In this document: one piece after another, positions 46,001-56,806 of the stretch
How positions within the stretch are numbered: the stretch's first letter is position 1
Layout: every line of letters begins with the position of its first letter
Origin: Mycobacterium saskatchewanense
Lineage (GTDB): Bacteria; Actinomycetota; Actinomycetes; Mycobacteriales; Mycobacteriaceae
Reading direction: 5' to 3'
Length of the DNA: 64,000 bases
NCBI RefSeq assembly: GCF_010729105.1
Contig: NZ_AP022573.1
Coordinates: 434,001-498,000 of the forward strand
Translations under genes and position numbers: made by a program
The notes under the pieces: model-generated
What the model was told of the DNA's origin: nothing
The model's database searches: none
Seen by the model: the letters and a program-made list of their open reading frames with translations, nothing else

Positions 46001-49000
46001 GAGTTGACGCTGGCGACCCCGCTGGTCCTGCCCGCGGCCGGTTCGGTGCGGATCCAGGTGGTGGTGGGCCCCGACGAATCGGGGCGCCGCGATGTGTCCG
46101 TGTATTCGTGCGCCGCACACGACGATTCGGCCTGGGCGCGGCACGCGCAGGGGACGTTGAGCGTGGCGCCCGTGCCGCCGGCCGGTGACCTGTCGGTGTG
46201 GCCGCCGGTGGGTGCCTCGCCGGTCGACGTCATCGGGGCCTACGAGCGGCTGGCGGAGCGAGGGTACGACTACGGCCACGCGTTCCGAGGCCTGCGGGCG
46301 CTGTGGCGGCGCGGCGACGAGGTCTTCGCCGAGGTCGCCGTGCCCGACGACGGGGTGCAGGGCGGCGGCTTCGGCGTGCACCCGGTGCTGCTCGACGCCG
46401 CACTGCACGCGCTCGGGGTCGCGAGCGAACACCAGCAAACGGTCCTGCCGTTCTCGTGGCAAGGGGTGTCGCTGCACGCGGCGGGCGCACGGCGGGCGCG
46501 GGTCCGCATCGCGCCCGCGGGTGACGGGGCGGTGTCGGTCGACCTGACCGACGCGCGCGGGCTGCCGCTGCTGTCGGTCCGGTCGCTGGCGATGCGGCCC
46601 CTCGCGTCCGGGCGGCTGCCAAGCGCCGCGACGTCCGGGGACGACCTGGCGGGCCTGCTGGGCCTGGAGTGGGCCCCGATTCCATTGGTGGAAAACGATG
46701 TTCGCGACGGCGTGGTGGTGTGGGAATTGCCGAGCGCCGCACCTGACGTGGTGCGGTCGGTGCACGCGGCGACCACCGAGGCGTTGAAGGTGCTGCAGTC
46801 CTGGCTGACCGGCGAGGCGTCCGGTGTGCTGGTGGTGCGGACCAGCGGGGCTGTCGCGCTCGCCGGCGATGACGTCCCGGACCTGGCGGGGGCGGCCGTA
46901 TGGGGGCTGGTGCGTTCCGCGCAGGCCGAGCATCCGGGCCGGGTCGTGCTGGTCGACTCCGACGACTCGCTGGATGTGGCGGGGGTCCTCGACTCCGGCG
47001 AGCCCCAGGTGATCATCCGCGACGGCGCGGCGTACGCGGCCCGGCTGGCGCCCCTGGCGGCGCGGCCGCTGCTGAGGTTGCCACCGGAGTGGCGGTTGGG
47101 GCCCGGGGGTGCGGGCACGTTCGAGGACCTGGTGGTGCGCCGATGCCCGCGGGCCGTACTGGCGCCGGGGCAGGTGCGGGTCGCGGTGGCCGCGGTCGGC
47201 GTCAACTTCCGTGATGTGCTGGTGGCGTTGGGGATGTACCCCGGGGGCGGTCAGCTGGGCGCCGAGGGCGCCGGACGCGTGCTCGAGGTCGGGCCGGGCG
47301 TGACGGGGCTGGCCGTGGGCGACGCGGTGCTGGGGCTGCTCGGGGTGGTCGGGTCCGAGGCGGTGGTCGACGCGCGTCTGCTGGCGCCGGTGCCTGCGGG
47401 GTGGTCGTTGGCGCGGGCCGCGAGCGTTCCGGTGGTGTTCCTGACGGCGTTCTACGGGTTGTCGGTCCTGGCGGGCCTGCGCGCCGGGCAGCGCGTGCTG
47501 GTGCACGCCGCGACCGGCGGGGTCGGCATGGCGGCGGTGCAACTGGCCCGGCATTGCGGCGCCGAAGTATTCGCCACGGCCAGCCGGGGCAAATGGGACA
47601 CGTTGCGCGCCATGGGTTTCGACGAGGAGCACATTGGCGACTCCCGCACGCTGGATTTCGAGGAGAAGTTCCGGTCCGTTACCGGCGGGGCCGGCGTCGA
47701 CGTCGTACTCAACTCGCTGGCCGGCGAGTTCACCGATGCGTCGCTGCGGCTGTTGGCCCCCGGCGGGCATTTCGTCGAGATGGGCAAGACCGACCCCCGC
47801 GACCCACAGGCTGTCGCCGAACAGTACCGGGGCGCGCGGTACCGGGCGTTCGATCTCATCGAGGTCGGCCCCGACCGGACCGCGGACATGCTTGCCGAGG
47901 TGCTGCGGCTAATGGCCGACGGTGCACTGAAACCGTTGCCTCTGAGGGCGTTTGACGTCAGGTGCGCGCCCGCGGCGTATCGGTACGTCGGTTCGGCGCG
48001 GCATATCGGCAAGGTCGTGCTCACCTTCCCGGACGGCCCGGACGGTGTGCTCAGCGGGTGTGGCGGCCTGGTTGGGGGCAGCGCGGTGATCACCGGGGGC
48101 ACCGGCATGGCCGGTTCGGCCCTGGCCCGCCACCTCGTCGAGCGGTATGGGGTGGCTCACGTGGTGCTGGCCAGCCGGGCCGGCGCTGACGCGCGCGGGG
48201 TCAGCGAGCTGGTGGCCGAGCTGACCGATGCCGGGGCGCGGGTGTCGGTGGTGGCCTGCGACGTCGCCGACCGCGACGCGGTGGCGGGGATGCTGGCCCG
48301 GATCCCGGCGGAGCACCCCCTGCGGGCGGTGGTGCACGCCGCGGGTGTCCTCGACGACGGGCTGATCTCCTCGTTGACCGCGGATCGGGTGGACGCGGTG
48401 CTGCGGGCCAAAGTCGACGGCGCATGGTATCTGCACGAGCTGACCCGGCAGCACGATCTGTCGGCCTTCGTGGTGTTCTCGTCGATGGCCGGGACTGTGG
48501 GCACCGCGGGGCAGGCCAATTACGCGGCGGCGAACAGCTTCCTTGACGGCCTCGTCGCCCACCGCCGCGCGCATGGTCTGCCCGGTTTGTCGCTGGCGTG
48601 GGGGCTTTGGGAACAGGCGTCGGCGATGACTGCGCACCTGGGTGATCGCGACAAGGCGCGGATGGGCCGGATCGGGCTCGCCCCCCTCACCACCGCGCAG
48701 GCGCTGGACGCGTTCGACACCGCAATGTTGGTGGACCGTCCCGTGCTGGTGGCCGCGCACCTGGACCGCGCGGCGCTCGCCGCCAACGCCGACGGGCTGC
48801 CGCCCCTGCTGCGGAACCTGTCAGCTCGCCCGGCCCGGCGGGTCGTCGCCGACACGGCCGCCGCCTCCACAACCGGCCTGGCCGCGCGCCTGCACGCGAT
48901 GAGCCCTGACGCCCGGCAGCGGCACCTGGTCGACCTGGTCCGCGGCAACGCCGCCACCGTATTGGGCCTGCCGGACGCGGACGTCGACCCCGGCCGCTCA

Positions 49001-49372
49001 TTCCAGGAGCTGGGCTTCGACTCGCTGACCGCCGTCGAGCTGCGCAACCGGCTGAAAACAGCCACCGGACTAACCCTTTCGCCCACCTTGATCTTCGATT
49101 ACCCGACGCCGTCCGTCCTGGCCGGGCACCTCGACACCCACCTTGCCCATGCCGCCGCCGCGCCCGGCCCGATGGCCCGGTTCAACGACGTCGCAACCGA
49201 ACTGGGCGCGCTGCTCGACAGCCCCGGCTGGGACCCGGCCGAAAAGGCGGCGGCCCGGGCGCGCGTTCAGCAGCTCCTGGGGACCCCGGCGGCCGACCAC
49301 CTGGACGACGACCTGCAGGCCGCCACCGAAAGCGAACTCTTCGCGATCCTCGACGAGGAACTGGGATCCTGA
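43022..49372 (+). CDS. pks7: Modular type I PKS, one fully reducing methylmalonyl module (pks7)
   Basis: 2,116 residues. Order: N-terminal coiled-coil docking helix (1-36); KS (39-465; Cys210 in TACSSS, His345, His385); AT (about 555-865; Ser653 in GHSQG; YASHS at 753-757, the methylmalonyl-type motif); DH (about 930-1,200; His963 in [10 protein letters not shown], Asp1125); ER (about 1,360-1,675; [11 protein letters not shown]); KR (about 1,680-1,920; Tyr1834; LDD motif, B-type); ACP (Ser2001 in [10 protein letters not shown]); C-terminal docking tail ending [11 protein letters not shown]. All domains look active, so each cycle should add a fully reduced methyl-branched unit. There is no thioesterase. 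GTG at 43022 is 25 bp after pks10. Its stop precedes the pks8 start by 1 bp. Confidence 0.95.
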   Translation: MNGNHDELVKALRKTLKENERLKRENRQYLSVIAEAAPEPVAVVGMACRYPGGVDSPKALWEMVVRGRDVVSDFPADRGWDLAGLFDPDPDAVGKSYTRCGGFLADVADFDAAFFGIAPSEALAMDPQQRLLLEVSWEALERAGIDPFALRGSQTGVFAGIFHGSYGGQGRVPGDLERYGLRGSTLSVASGRVAYALGLEGPAVSVDTACSSSLVALHLAAQSLRSGECDLALAGGVTVMATPAMFVEFSRQRALAVDGRCKAYAGAADGTGFSEGVGVLVLERLADARRSGHQVLALLRGSAVNQDGASNGLATPNGPSQQRVIRAALTNARLNTADVDVVEGHGTGTTLGDPIEAQALLATYGRGRPADRPLWLGSIKSNMGHTSAAAGAGGVIKMVQAMRHGLMPKTLHVDEPTPHVDWSAGAVSLLTEPRPWPAGDRPRRAGVSSFGISGTNAHVILEEPPSDVAAADGDDVPVPWVVSARSADALARQAERLLEHVQAHPESRAVDVGWSLVSTRPQFEHRAVLVGGDREGELAGLAAGEPGAGVVVGRAGAVGRTVFVFPGQGSQWAGMGAELLDASSVFAEHLHRCEKALAEHVQWSLVDVLRGSPGAPGLDRVDVVQPALWAVMVSLAELWRSVGVTPDAVIGHSQGEIAAACVAGALSLEDAARVVALRSRLLLRLSGAGGMVSLACGAQQARELIAPWGDRLNVAAVNGVSAVAVSGATDALAELMRRCEAEGVRARVIDVDYASHSAQVEAIGAELADALAGLAPRSSSVAFFSTVTGERMDGAGLTAAYWYQSIRETVQFERAVRTACAAGYGAFVECSPHPILTAGIEQIWADCRGGDEPVVIPSLGRDDGGLQRFWASVGQAHVAGVGVDWRSALAGFGGRRVDLPTYAFARQRFWLPGGFAGSSDAAGMGLAAAGHGLLGAILRRPDSGGVVLTGRISTVAQPWLADHAVSGTVILPGAAFVEMAVRAGDEVGCAAIEELTLATPLVLPAAGSVRIQVVVGPDESGRRDVSVYSCAAHDDSAWARHAQGTLSVAPVPPAGDLSVWPPVGASPVDVIGAYERLAERGYDYGHAFRGLRALWRRGDEVFAEVAVPDDGVQGGGFGVHPVLLDAALHALGVASEHQQTVLPFSWQGVSLHAAGARRARVRIAPAGDGAVSVDLTDARGLPLLSVRSLAMRPLASGRLPSAATSGDDLAGLLGLEWAPIPLVENDVRDGVVVWELPSAAPDVVRSVHAATTEALKVLQSWLTGEASGVLVVRTSGAVALAGDDVPDLAGAAVWGLVRSAQAEHPGRVVLVDSDDSLDVAGVLDSGEPQVIIRDGAAYAARLAPLAARPLLRLPPEWRLGPGGAGTFEDLVVRRCPRAVLAPGQVRVAVAAVGVNFRDVLVALGMYPGGGQLGAEGAGRVLEVGPGVTGLAVGDAVLGLLGVVGSEAVVDARLLAPVPAGWSLARAASVPVVFLTAFYGLSVLAGLRAGQRVLVHAATGGVGMAAVQLARHCGAEVFATASRGKWDTLRAMGFDEEHIGDSRTLDFEEKFRSVTGGAGVDVVLNSLAGEFTDASLRLLAPGGHFVEMGKTDPRDPQAVAEQYRGARYRAFDLIEVGPDRTADMLAEVLRLMADGALKPLPLRAFDVRCAPAAYRYVGSARHIGKVVLTFPDGPDGVLSGCGGLVGGSAVITGGTGMAGSALARHLVERYGVAHVVLASRAGADARGVSELVAELTDAGARVSVVACDVADRDAVAGMLARIPAEHPLRAVVHAAGVLDDGLISSLTADRVDAVLRAKVDGAWYLHELTRQHDLSAFVVFSSMAGTVGTAGQANYAAANSFLDGLVAHRRAHGLPGLSLAWGLWEQASAMTAHLGDRDKARMGRIGLAPLTTAQALDAFDTAMLVDRPVLVAAHLDRAALAANADGLPPLLRNLSARPARRVVADTAAASTTGLAARLHAMSPDARQRHLVDLVRGNAATVLGLPDADVDPGRSFQELGFDSLTAVELRNRLKTATGLTLSPTLIFDYPTPSVLAGHLDTHLAHAAAAPGPMARFNDVATELGALLDSPGWDPAEKAAARARVQQLLGTPAADHLDDDLQAATESELFAILDEELGS

Positions 49373-49373
49373 C

Positions 49374-52300
49374 ATGCCGGGCACCGACAAGCATCTCGAT
49401 TACCTGAAGCGCCTTACGGCCGACCTCAGGCGCACCCGGCGACGCGTGTCGGAGCTCGAAGGCCGGCAATCCGCGCCGGTGGCCATCGTCGGCATGGGCT
49501 GCCGCTACGCGGGCGGGGTGGATTCTCCGGAAGCGCTGTGGCGGATGGTCGCCGACGGTCGCGACGCGGTATCGGACTTCCCCGCCGACCGCGGGTGGGA
49601 CGTCGACGCGCTGTTCGATCCCGACCCCGACGCCCCGGGCAAGACCTACACCCGCCGCGGCAGCTTCGTGCAGGACGCCGGGGATTTCGACGCCGGCTTC
49701 TTCGGCGTCGGACCCAGCGAGGCGCTGGCCATGGATCCGCAGCAGCGCCTGATGCTGGAGATCTGCTGGGAAGCGTTGGAGCGGGCCGGAATCGACCCGA
49801 CCCGATTGCGCGGCTCGGCGACCGGCGTGTTCGCCGGGGTCATCCACGCCGGCTACGGCGGTGAGGTCAAGGGCGAGCTGGAAGGCTACGGCCTCACGGG
49901 CTCCACGCTGAGCGTGGCGTCCGGCCGGGTGGCATACGTGCTGGGGCTGGAGGGCCCGGCGGTGTCGATCGACACGGCCTGCTCGTCGTCGTTGGTGGCG
50001 ATGCACTTGGCGGCGCAGTCGCTGCGCTCCGGCGAGTGCGACCTGGCACTGGCCGGCGGTGTGACCGTGATGGCCACCCCCGCCGCATTCGTCGAGTTCA
50101 GCCGGCAGCGGGCGCTGGCCGCCGACGGTCGCTGCAAGGTGTACGCCGCCGCCGCGGACGGGACGTCGTGGTCGGAGGGCGCGGGAGTGCTGGTCCTGGA
50201 GCGATTGGCCGACGCCCGGCGCCTCGGGCACCCGGTGCTGGCGCTGCTGCGCGGGTCCGCGGTGAACCAGGACGGCGCCTCCAACGGCTTGACCGCCCCC
50301 AATGGCCCGTCCCAACAACGGGTCATCAGGGCGGCGCTGGCCAGCGCGGGGCTCGGCGCGGCCGACGTCGACGCGGTGGAGGGACACGGCACCGGGACGG
50401 TCCTGGGCGACCCGATCGAGGCCCAGGCGCTGCTGGCCACCTACGGTCAGGATCGGCCGGCGGACCGGCCGCTGTGGCTGGGATCGATCAAGTCGAACAT
50501 CGGCCACACCTCCGCCGGCGCCGGGGTGGCCGGCGTCATCAAGATGGTCCAGGCGCTGCGGCACGGCGTCCTGCCGGCGACGCTGCACGTGGATTCGCCC
50601 TCGCCGCACGTGGATTGGTCCGCGGGCGCGGTGGGCCTGCTCACCGCGGCCCGGCCGTGGCCCACCGGCGAGCGCCCGAGGCGCGCGGGGGTGTCGTCGT
50701 TCGGCATCAGCGGGACCAACGCGCACGTGATCGTGGAGGAGGCCCCGCCGGAGACCGCCTCGGAGCCGGAAGCCGCCGTGCCACAACGCCGCACCGCGGC
50801 GCCGGACGTGGCCTGGGTGGTGTCGGGCCGCTCCGCCGAGGCGCTGGCCGCGCAGGCCGGGCGGCTGGTGGCCCACCTCGGAACGAATCCGGACCCCGTC
50901 GATGTGGGCTGGTCGCTGGCGACCACCCGGGCGGTGTTCGAGCACCGCGCGGTGCTGGTGGGCGCCGACGCCGACGCGCTGACGTCGACGCTGGCCGGCC
51001 TGGCCGCCGGGGAGCCGGGCGGGGCCGTGGTGCTGGGGCGGGCGCGGCCGACGGGCAAGATCGTGTTCGCGTTCCCCGGCCAGGGCTCCCAGCGGCTGGG
51101 GATGGGTGCGGCGCTGTACGAACGCTTCCCCGCGTTCGCCCGCGCGCTGGACGAGGCCGCCGAGCAGCTGGACCCGCACCTGCGCTTGCCGCTGCGCGAG
51201 GTGATGTGGGGCACCGACCCGGAGCTGTTGCAGAGCACCGAGTTTGCCCAGCCGGCGTTGTTCGCGATCGAAGTCGCGCTGGCGGCGTTGTGGCGGTCCT
51301 GGGGCGTGGTGCCCGACGTGGTGCTGGGCCATTCGGTGGGGGAGATCGCCGCGGCGCACGTCGCCGGGGTGCTGTCCCTGGCCGACGCGGCGCGCCTGGT
51401 CGCCGCGCGCGGCCGGCTGATGGCCGGGCTGCCGGACGGTGGCGTGATGGTGGCGGTGGCCGCCGGCGAGGCCGAGGTGCTGCCGCTGCTGGGCGAGGGT
51501 GTCGCCCTCGCGGCTGTCAACGGGCCGCGGGCCGTGGTGTTGTCCGGGGAACGCTCCGCGGTGAACGCGGCGGCCGACCGGTTGGCGGACCAGGGCCGCC
51601 GGGTGCATCGGTTGGCGGTCTCCCACGCGTTTCATTCCCCGCTGATGGACCCCATGCTCGAGGAGTTCGCCGCCGCGGCGGCCGCGGTTTCTGCCGGCGA
51701 ACCCCGAATCGAGCTGGTGTCCAACCTGACCGGGCAAGCGGCCGGTCCCGGGTACGGGACGCCGGCGTACTGGGTCGAGCATGTCCGCCGGCCCGTGCGC
51801 TTCTTCGACGGCGTGCAGGCCGCCGGGTCGATGGGAGCCGGGCTGTTCGTGGAGGTCGGGCCCGGGGCGGCGCTGACGGCGTCGATCCGGGAGGCGGCCG
51901 AGACGACCGCGGTGATCTCCATGGCCAAGGACCGCCCCGAGGCCGAGTCCGTCCTGCTGGCCGCCGGGCAGGTGTTCGCCGCTGGCGTCGGCGTGGACTG
52001 GGCCGCGACGTTCACCGGCTTGGACGCGAAACGCGCGGATCTGCCGACGTACGCCTTCCAGCGGCGCCGGTACTGGCTTCCGCCCGAGGCGGTGGGCCTG
52101 CGCGACGTCGGCGTCGTCGGCCTGGCGGGTGCCTCGCACGGGCTGCTGGGCGCGGTGGTGGAGCGGCCCGATTCGGGCGGGGTGGTGCTGACGGGCCGGC
52201 TGTCGGTGGCCGCCCAGCCGTGGCTGGCGGACCATGCCGTCGCCGGGACCGCGCTCTTCCCGGGGGCGGGATTCGTGGAGTTGGTCCTGCGCGCCGGCGA

Positions 52301-53462
52301 CGAGGTCGGCTGCGCGGTGATCGAGGAGCTGACGCTGTCGGCGCCGTTGGTGCTGCCGGCGTCGGGTGCGGTGCGGGTGCAGGTCGTGGTGGACGGCGCG
52401 GGCGAGGACCAGTCGCGCCCGGTGTCGGTGTACTCGTCCGCGGCGCAATCGGATTCGGAATGGGTGCTGCACGCGGTCGGCGTCTTGCGCCCGGGCCCGG
52501 GGGCGCCGGGCGCCGACTTGTCGGTGTGGCCGCCGGCGGGCGCCGAGGCGGTGGACCTGACCGGTGCCTACGACGGGCTGGCGGACCGGGGCTTCGGGTA
52601 CGGCCCGGCGTTCCGGGGCCTGCGGGCGGTGTGGCGCCGTGGGGACGAGGTTTTCGCCGAGGTGGAGGTGCCCGGGAACGCCGGCGTGACGACCGCCGGG
52701 TTCGGCATCCATCCGGTGGTGCTGGACGCCGCGCTGCACGCGCTGGGGGTGGTCGACGAGGGGGCCGGGGCGGCGTTGCCGTTCTCCTGGCAGGGGGTGT
52801 GCCTACACGCGACGGGCGCGACGCGGGTGCGGGTGAGGCTGGCACCGGCCGGTGCGGGGGCGGTGTCGGTGGACATCGCCGACCCGGCCGGGTCGGCGGT
52901 GCTCTCGGCGCGCGAGCTGGTGACGCGCCCGGTGTCGGCCGAGCAGTTGTCGGCGGCCGTCGGCCACGGGGGCGCCGGGCTGTTCGAGGTCGAGTGGTCG
53001 CCGGTTGCGTTGCCGGACCGCGCTTCTGACGGCGCGGACCCGGACGTGTGGGAGCTGGGGCCGGCCGGTTCGGTCCGCGCGGCCGTGCACGAGGCGCTGG
53101 GCGTGTTGCAGTCCCGGTTGTCGGCGGGTGGCGCCGGCCCACTGGTGGTGCTGACGCACGGGGCCACCGGATTGGCCGGCGAGGACGTCACGGACCCGGC
53201 GGGCGCGGCGGTGTGGGGGCTGGCGAGGTCGGCGCAGGCCGAGCATCCCGGCCGGGTGATCTTGGTCGACTCCGACGGATCAGTCGACCTCCGCGCCGTG
53301 ATCGCCTGCGGCGAGCCGCAAGTGGTGGTACGCGACGGCGTCGCCCACCGCGCCCGGCTGCGGCCGTTGCGCCCGCATCCGATGCTGCGGCTGCCGGACC
53401 GGCCGACGGTGTGGCGGTTAGCTGTCGTGACCCGGGAGGTTGTTAACGGCGTGCCTGCTTGA
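49374..53462 (+). pseudogene. pks8: pks8/17 N-terminal half (KS-AT-DH), truncated by an insertion sequence
   Basis: From ATG 49374: docking helix ([20 protein letters not shown]), KS (Cys203 in TACSSS), AT (Ser654 in GHSVG; HAFHS at 751-755, the malonyl-type motif) and DH (His954 in [10 protein letters not shown], Asp1118). The coding sequence is intact to codon 1349 (Leu, TTA at 53418), where the IS begins; about 12 IS-encoded residues follow before a stop at 53460-53462, giving 1,362 residues. The original frame resumes at 54518-54523. Without the IS and one target copy the gene would be one open frame of 2,110 residues. In H37Rv the same gene is split differently into pks8 and pks17. The remnant protein has no ACP, so it is not expected to work alone. 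Confidence 0.93.
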
Positions 53463-53469
53463 AAGTGGG

Positions 53470-53520
53470 AGGACCTCCTGACGGAGTGGATGTGTCTGGC
53501 ATTCACCCGTAGGAGGTCCT
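53470..53520 (+). promoter_or_regulatory. Inverted repeat that can sequester the transposase ribosome-binding site
   Basis: AGGACCTCCT (53470-53479) is an exact inverted copy of AGGAGGTCCT (53511-53520), which contains the transposase Shine-Dalgarno. In a transcript starting outside the element the two arms can pair and hide the AGGAGG, limiting transposase synthesis from read-through, as described for IS10 and IS50. Confidence 0.6.
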
Positions 53521-53521
53521 T

Positions 53522-54493
53522 GTGTCTCACGCTAACGCCCGTACCAATGTGTTCGCTCGTCGGTTGATCGTTGAGCGTGTCGCCGCTGGGTGGCCGGCCG
53601 CGCGTGTGGCTGAGCAACTGGGGATTTCGCGGGCAACGGTGTACAAGTGGCTGCGCCGATATGCCCAGGGCGGCAATCCTGCGTTGGCCGACCGTTCGTC
53701 ACGGCCGATCCGGATGCCCAACCGCACGAGCTATCAGGTCGAGCAGAAGGTGCTCGCCGCCCGCCGACGCCGTAAGCGCGGCGCTGTGGTGCTGGCCGCC
53801 GAACTCGGTCTGACTCCTTCGACGGTTGGGCGGATCCTGGCGCGCCACCAGATGCCGCATCTGAGTGCGATCGACCCGATCACCGGCGAGGCGGTGCGCT
53901 GCTCTCGACGCAGCCCCAACCGCTACGAACACCCCACGCCGGGGGCCATGGTTCATGTCGACGTCAAAAAGCTCGGCCGCATCCCCCCCGGTGGTGGGTG
54001 GCGGCTGCACGGCCGCCACGCCGCGGTCTCAGTAGCCCACCGGCACAAGAAGACCAAGATCGGCTACGACTACGTCCACACTGCCATCGATGACTACACC
54101 CGGCTGGCCTACAGCGAAGTGCTCCCCGATGAGAAGGACCCGACGTGCGCTGGGTTTCTCCACCGGGCACTGGCCTGGTTCACCGCCCACGGCGTGCGCG
54201 TGCGTCGGCTACTGACCGACAACGCATTGGTCTACCGACGCGGCACCGACTGGGGCTGGGTTTGTTCGGCCTGGCAACTCAAACGCCGATTCACCCAACC
54301 CGGCTGTCCCTGGACCAACGGCAAAGCAGAACGTTTCAACCGCACCCTGCTCAACGAATGGGCCTACGCCCGCCCCTGGACCAACAACACCCTGCGCAGA
54401 CGCGGCCTTGACCAATTCCTTCGCCACTACAACACTCGACGAGGCCACTCCGCCCTCGGCGGACAACCACCGATCAGCCGACTCGCTGCCTGA
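53522..54493 (+). CDS. IS481-family transposase
   Basis: 323 residues, starting at GTG 53522 with AGGAGG 5 bp upstream. The N-terminal helix-turn-helix is VAEQLGISRATVYKWLRRY; a second helical DNA-binding region follows. The integrase core has the DDE triad: Asp147 (HVDVKK), Asp233 (LLTDNA) and Glu270 (NGKAERFNR). The C-terminal YNTRRGHSALGGQPP is typical of the family. Frame and catalytic residues are intact, so it is probably active. Confidence 0.95.
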   Translation: MSHANARTNVFARRLIVERVAAGWPAARVAEQLGISRATVYKWLRRYAQGGNPALADRSSRPIRMPNRTSYQVEQKVLAARRRRKRGAVVLAAELGLTPSTVGRILARHQMPHLSAIDPITGEAVRCSRRSPNRYEHPTPGAMVHVDVKKLGRIPPGGGWRLHGRHAAVSVAHRHKKTKIGYDYVHTAIDDYTRLAYSEVLPDEKDPTCAGFLHRALAWFTAHGVRVRRLLTDNALVYRRGTDWGWVCSAWQLKRRFTQPGCPWTNGKAERFNRTLLNEWAYARPWTNNTLRRRGLDQFLRHYNTRRGHSALGGQPPISRLAA

Positions 54494-54522
54494 CAACAAC
54501 GTGTCAGGTCACGACAGTTAGC

Positions 54523-56806
54523 CGCGGGCGGTGGGGGCACGCTGGAGGACCTGACGGCGCAGCCCTGTCCGCCGGGCGAGCCGGCCGCGGGTGAGGTGCG
54601 GGTCGCGGTGGCCGCCGTCGGCGTGAACTTCCGGGACGTGCTGGTGGCGCTGGGCATGTACCCGGGCGCGGCGGAACTGGGCGCCGAGGGGGCCGGGCTG
54701 GTGGTCGAGACGGGGCCCGGGGTGACGGGCCTGGCGGTCGGGGACGCGGTGCTGGGGATCCTCGGCCTGGCGGGCTCCGAGGCGATCGTCGATCAGCGGC
54801 TGCTGGCGCGCGTGCCGCCGGGTTGGTCGCTGCGTGACGCCGCCGCGGTGCCCGTGGTGTTCTTGACGGCGCTGTACGGGCTGTCGGACCTGGCGGGCCT
54901 GCGGGCCGGGGAGCGCGTCCTGGTGCACGCGGCCACCGGCGGCGTGGGTATGGCCGCGGTGCAGCTGGCCCGGCGCTGGGGTGCCGAGGTGTTCGCCACC
55001 GCCAGCCGCGGCAAGTGGGAGACATTGCGGGCCATGGGATTCGACGACGACCACATCGCCGACTCGCGCACGCTGGAGTTTGAGGGCAAGTTCCTGGCGG
55101 TCACCGGCGGGGCCGGCGTCGACGTCGTCCTCAACTCGCTGGCGGGGGAGTTCACCGACGCGTCGCTGCGGCTCCTGGCCCGCGGCGGCCGCTTCATCGA
55201 GATGGGCAAGACAGACCTGCGCTATCCGCAGGCCGTCGCCGAACAGCATCCGGGGGTGCGGTACCGGGCGTTCGATCTGATGGAGGCCGGGCCGGACCGG
55301 ATCGCCGACATGCTGCGTGAGCTGACCGGGCTTTTCACCTCCGGCGCGCTGACGCCGTTGCCGGTGAAGGCTTTCGACGTGCGCCGCGCGGTCGAGGCCT
55401 ACCGGTTCGTGAGCCAGGCCCGGCATATCGGCAAGGTGGTGCTCACCCTGCCCGACGGCCCGGGTGGGCTCGCCGGCGGTACTTCGCTGATCACGGGCGG
55501 CACCGGCATGGCCGGCTCGGCGCTGGCCCGTCACCTGGTGCGGCGGTACGGGGTCCCGCGCGTGCTTCTGGTGAGCCGCAGCGGCGAGCAGGCCAGCGGC
55601 GCCGCGGATCTGGCCGCCGAACTGCGCGACGCGGGGGCCTCGGTGACGGTTGTCGCGTGTGACATCGCCGACCGGCACGCGGTGGCCGCCCTGCTGGCCG
55701 AGATCCCGGAGCGGTATCCGCTGCGCGGCGTGTTCCACGCCGCGGGCGTGCTCGACGACGGGCTGATCGCGTCGCTCACCCCCGACCGGGTCGACGCGGT
55801 GCTGCGGGCCAAGGTGGACGGCGCCCGGCACCTCGACGAGCTGACCAGGCACCTGGATCTGGCCGCGTTCGTGCTCTTCTCGTCGATGGCCGGCCTCGTG
55901 GGCGCGCCGGGCCAGGGCAACTATGCGGCGGCCAACAGCTTCCTCGACGGGCTGGCCGCGCACCGGCGCGGCCGCGGGCTGCCGGGCCTGTCGGTGGCCT
56001 GGGGGCTCTGGGAAGACGACAGCGCCATGACGCGGCACCTCGGCGAGACCGACCGCGCCCGCATGAACCGCGTCGGGCTGGCGCCCCTGCCCACCCCGGC
56101 GGCGCTCGCGCTCCTCGACGACGCGCTGCCGGCCGACCGACCGGTGCTGGTGGCCGCGCGGCTCAACCCGGCGGGCCTGCCCGGCGATGCCCCCGAATTG
56201 CCGCCCCTGCTCAGGGAATTGGCGAGCCGCCGGGTGCGGCGTGCCGCGGCCGACGCCGGCGGAGCGGCCTCGATCTCGGGCCTGCGGGCTCGCCTGCGGG
56301 GACTCACCGCCGAGCAGCGTCACCGCGAGCTCGTCGACCTCGTGTGCGGTAACGCCGCCACCGTCCTCGGCCACAGTTCTTTGGACGTCGACGCCGAGCA
56401 GCCGTTCCAGGAGCTCGGGTTCGACTCGCTTACCGCTGTCGAGCTGCGCAACCGCCTCAAGGCCGCGACCGGGCTCACCCTGTCGCCGACCGTGATCTTC
56501 GACCACCCGACGCCCGCCGCGCTGGCCGGGCATATCGACACCCAATTGGCCACGTCGCCCACCGCCGACGAGCCCCCCGATCGCGTGGCCCGGTTCAACG
56601 ACATCGCCCGCGATCTGCAGGCACTCATCGACGAACCGGGCTGGGAACCCGCCGACAAGAGCCGGCTGACCGCCCGGCTGCAGGCCCTGCTCACCGCCCT
56701 GACGGTCCCTGCCCGGGAACCACCGCCGGACGGCTTCGACGACGACATCGCCACCGCCACGGACAGCCAGCTGTTCGCCCTGCTCGACGAGGAAGTCGGC
56801 CCCTGA
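54523..56806 (+). pseudogene. pks17: pks8/17 C-terminal half (ER-KR-ACP), separated by the insertion sequence
   Basis: The frame continues that of the N-terminal half directly after the target duplication ([14 protein letters not shown]). It contains ER ([29 protein letters not shown]), KR ([31 protein letters not shown]) and ACP (Ser in [13 protein letters not shown], about residue 611 if started at the GTG at 54596), with a docking tail ending [11 protein letters not shown]. The first usable internal start is GTG 54596, which would give 736 residues, but no ribosome-binding site is evident. Trans-complementation with the N-terminal half is possible but unproven. Ends by overlapping the pks9 start. 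Confidence 0.9.

Larger units (their letters stand above)
53417..54522 (+). mobile_element. IS481-family insertion sequence with target duplication, inserted in pks8/17
   Basis: The element is 53423-54516 (1,094 bp). Its ends are perfect 10-bp inverted repeats, TGTCGTGACC on the left and GGTCACGACA on the right, with weaker matching continuing inward. It is flanked by direct copies of GTTAGC at 53417-53422 and 54517-54522, a 6-bp target duplication. It carries one transposase gene in the same direction as the pks genes. The exact duplication and undamaged flanking frame indicate a recent insertion. Family from transposase motifs and TG...CA ends. Confidence 0.95.

Noticed and set aside
45284..47770. 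Minus-strand open frames opposite pks7 (and similarly opposite pks8/17 and pks9)
   Set aside because: Typical antisense open frames of GC-rich PKS genes; His/Arg/Gln-rich products without domains.
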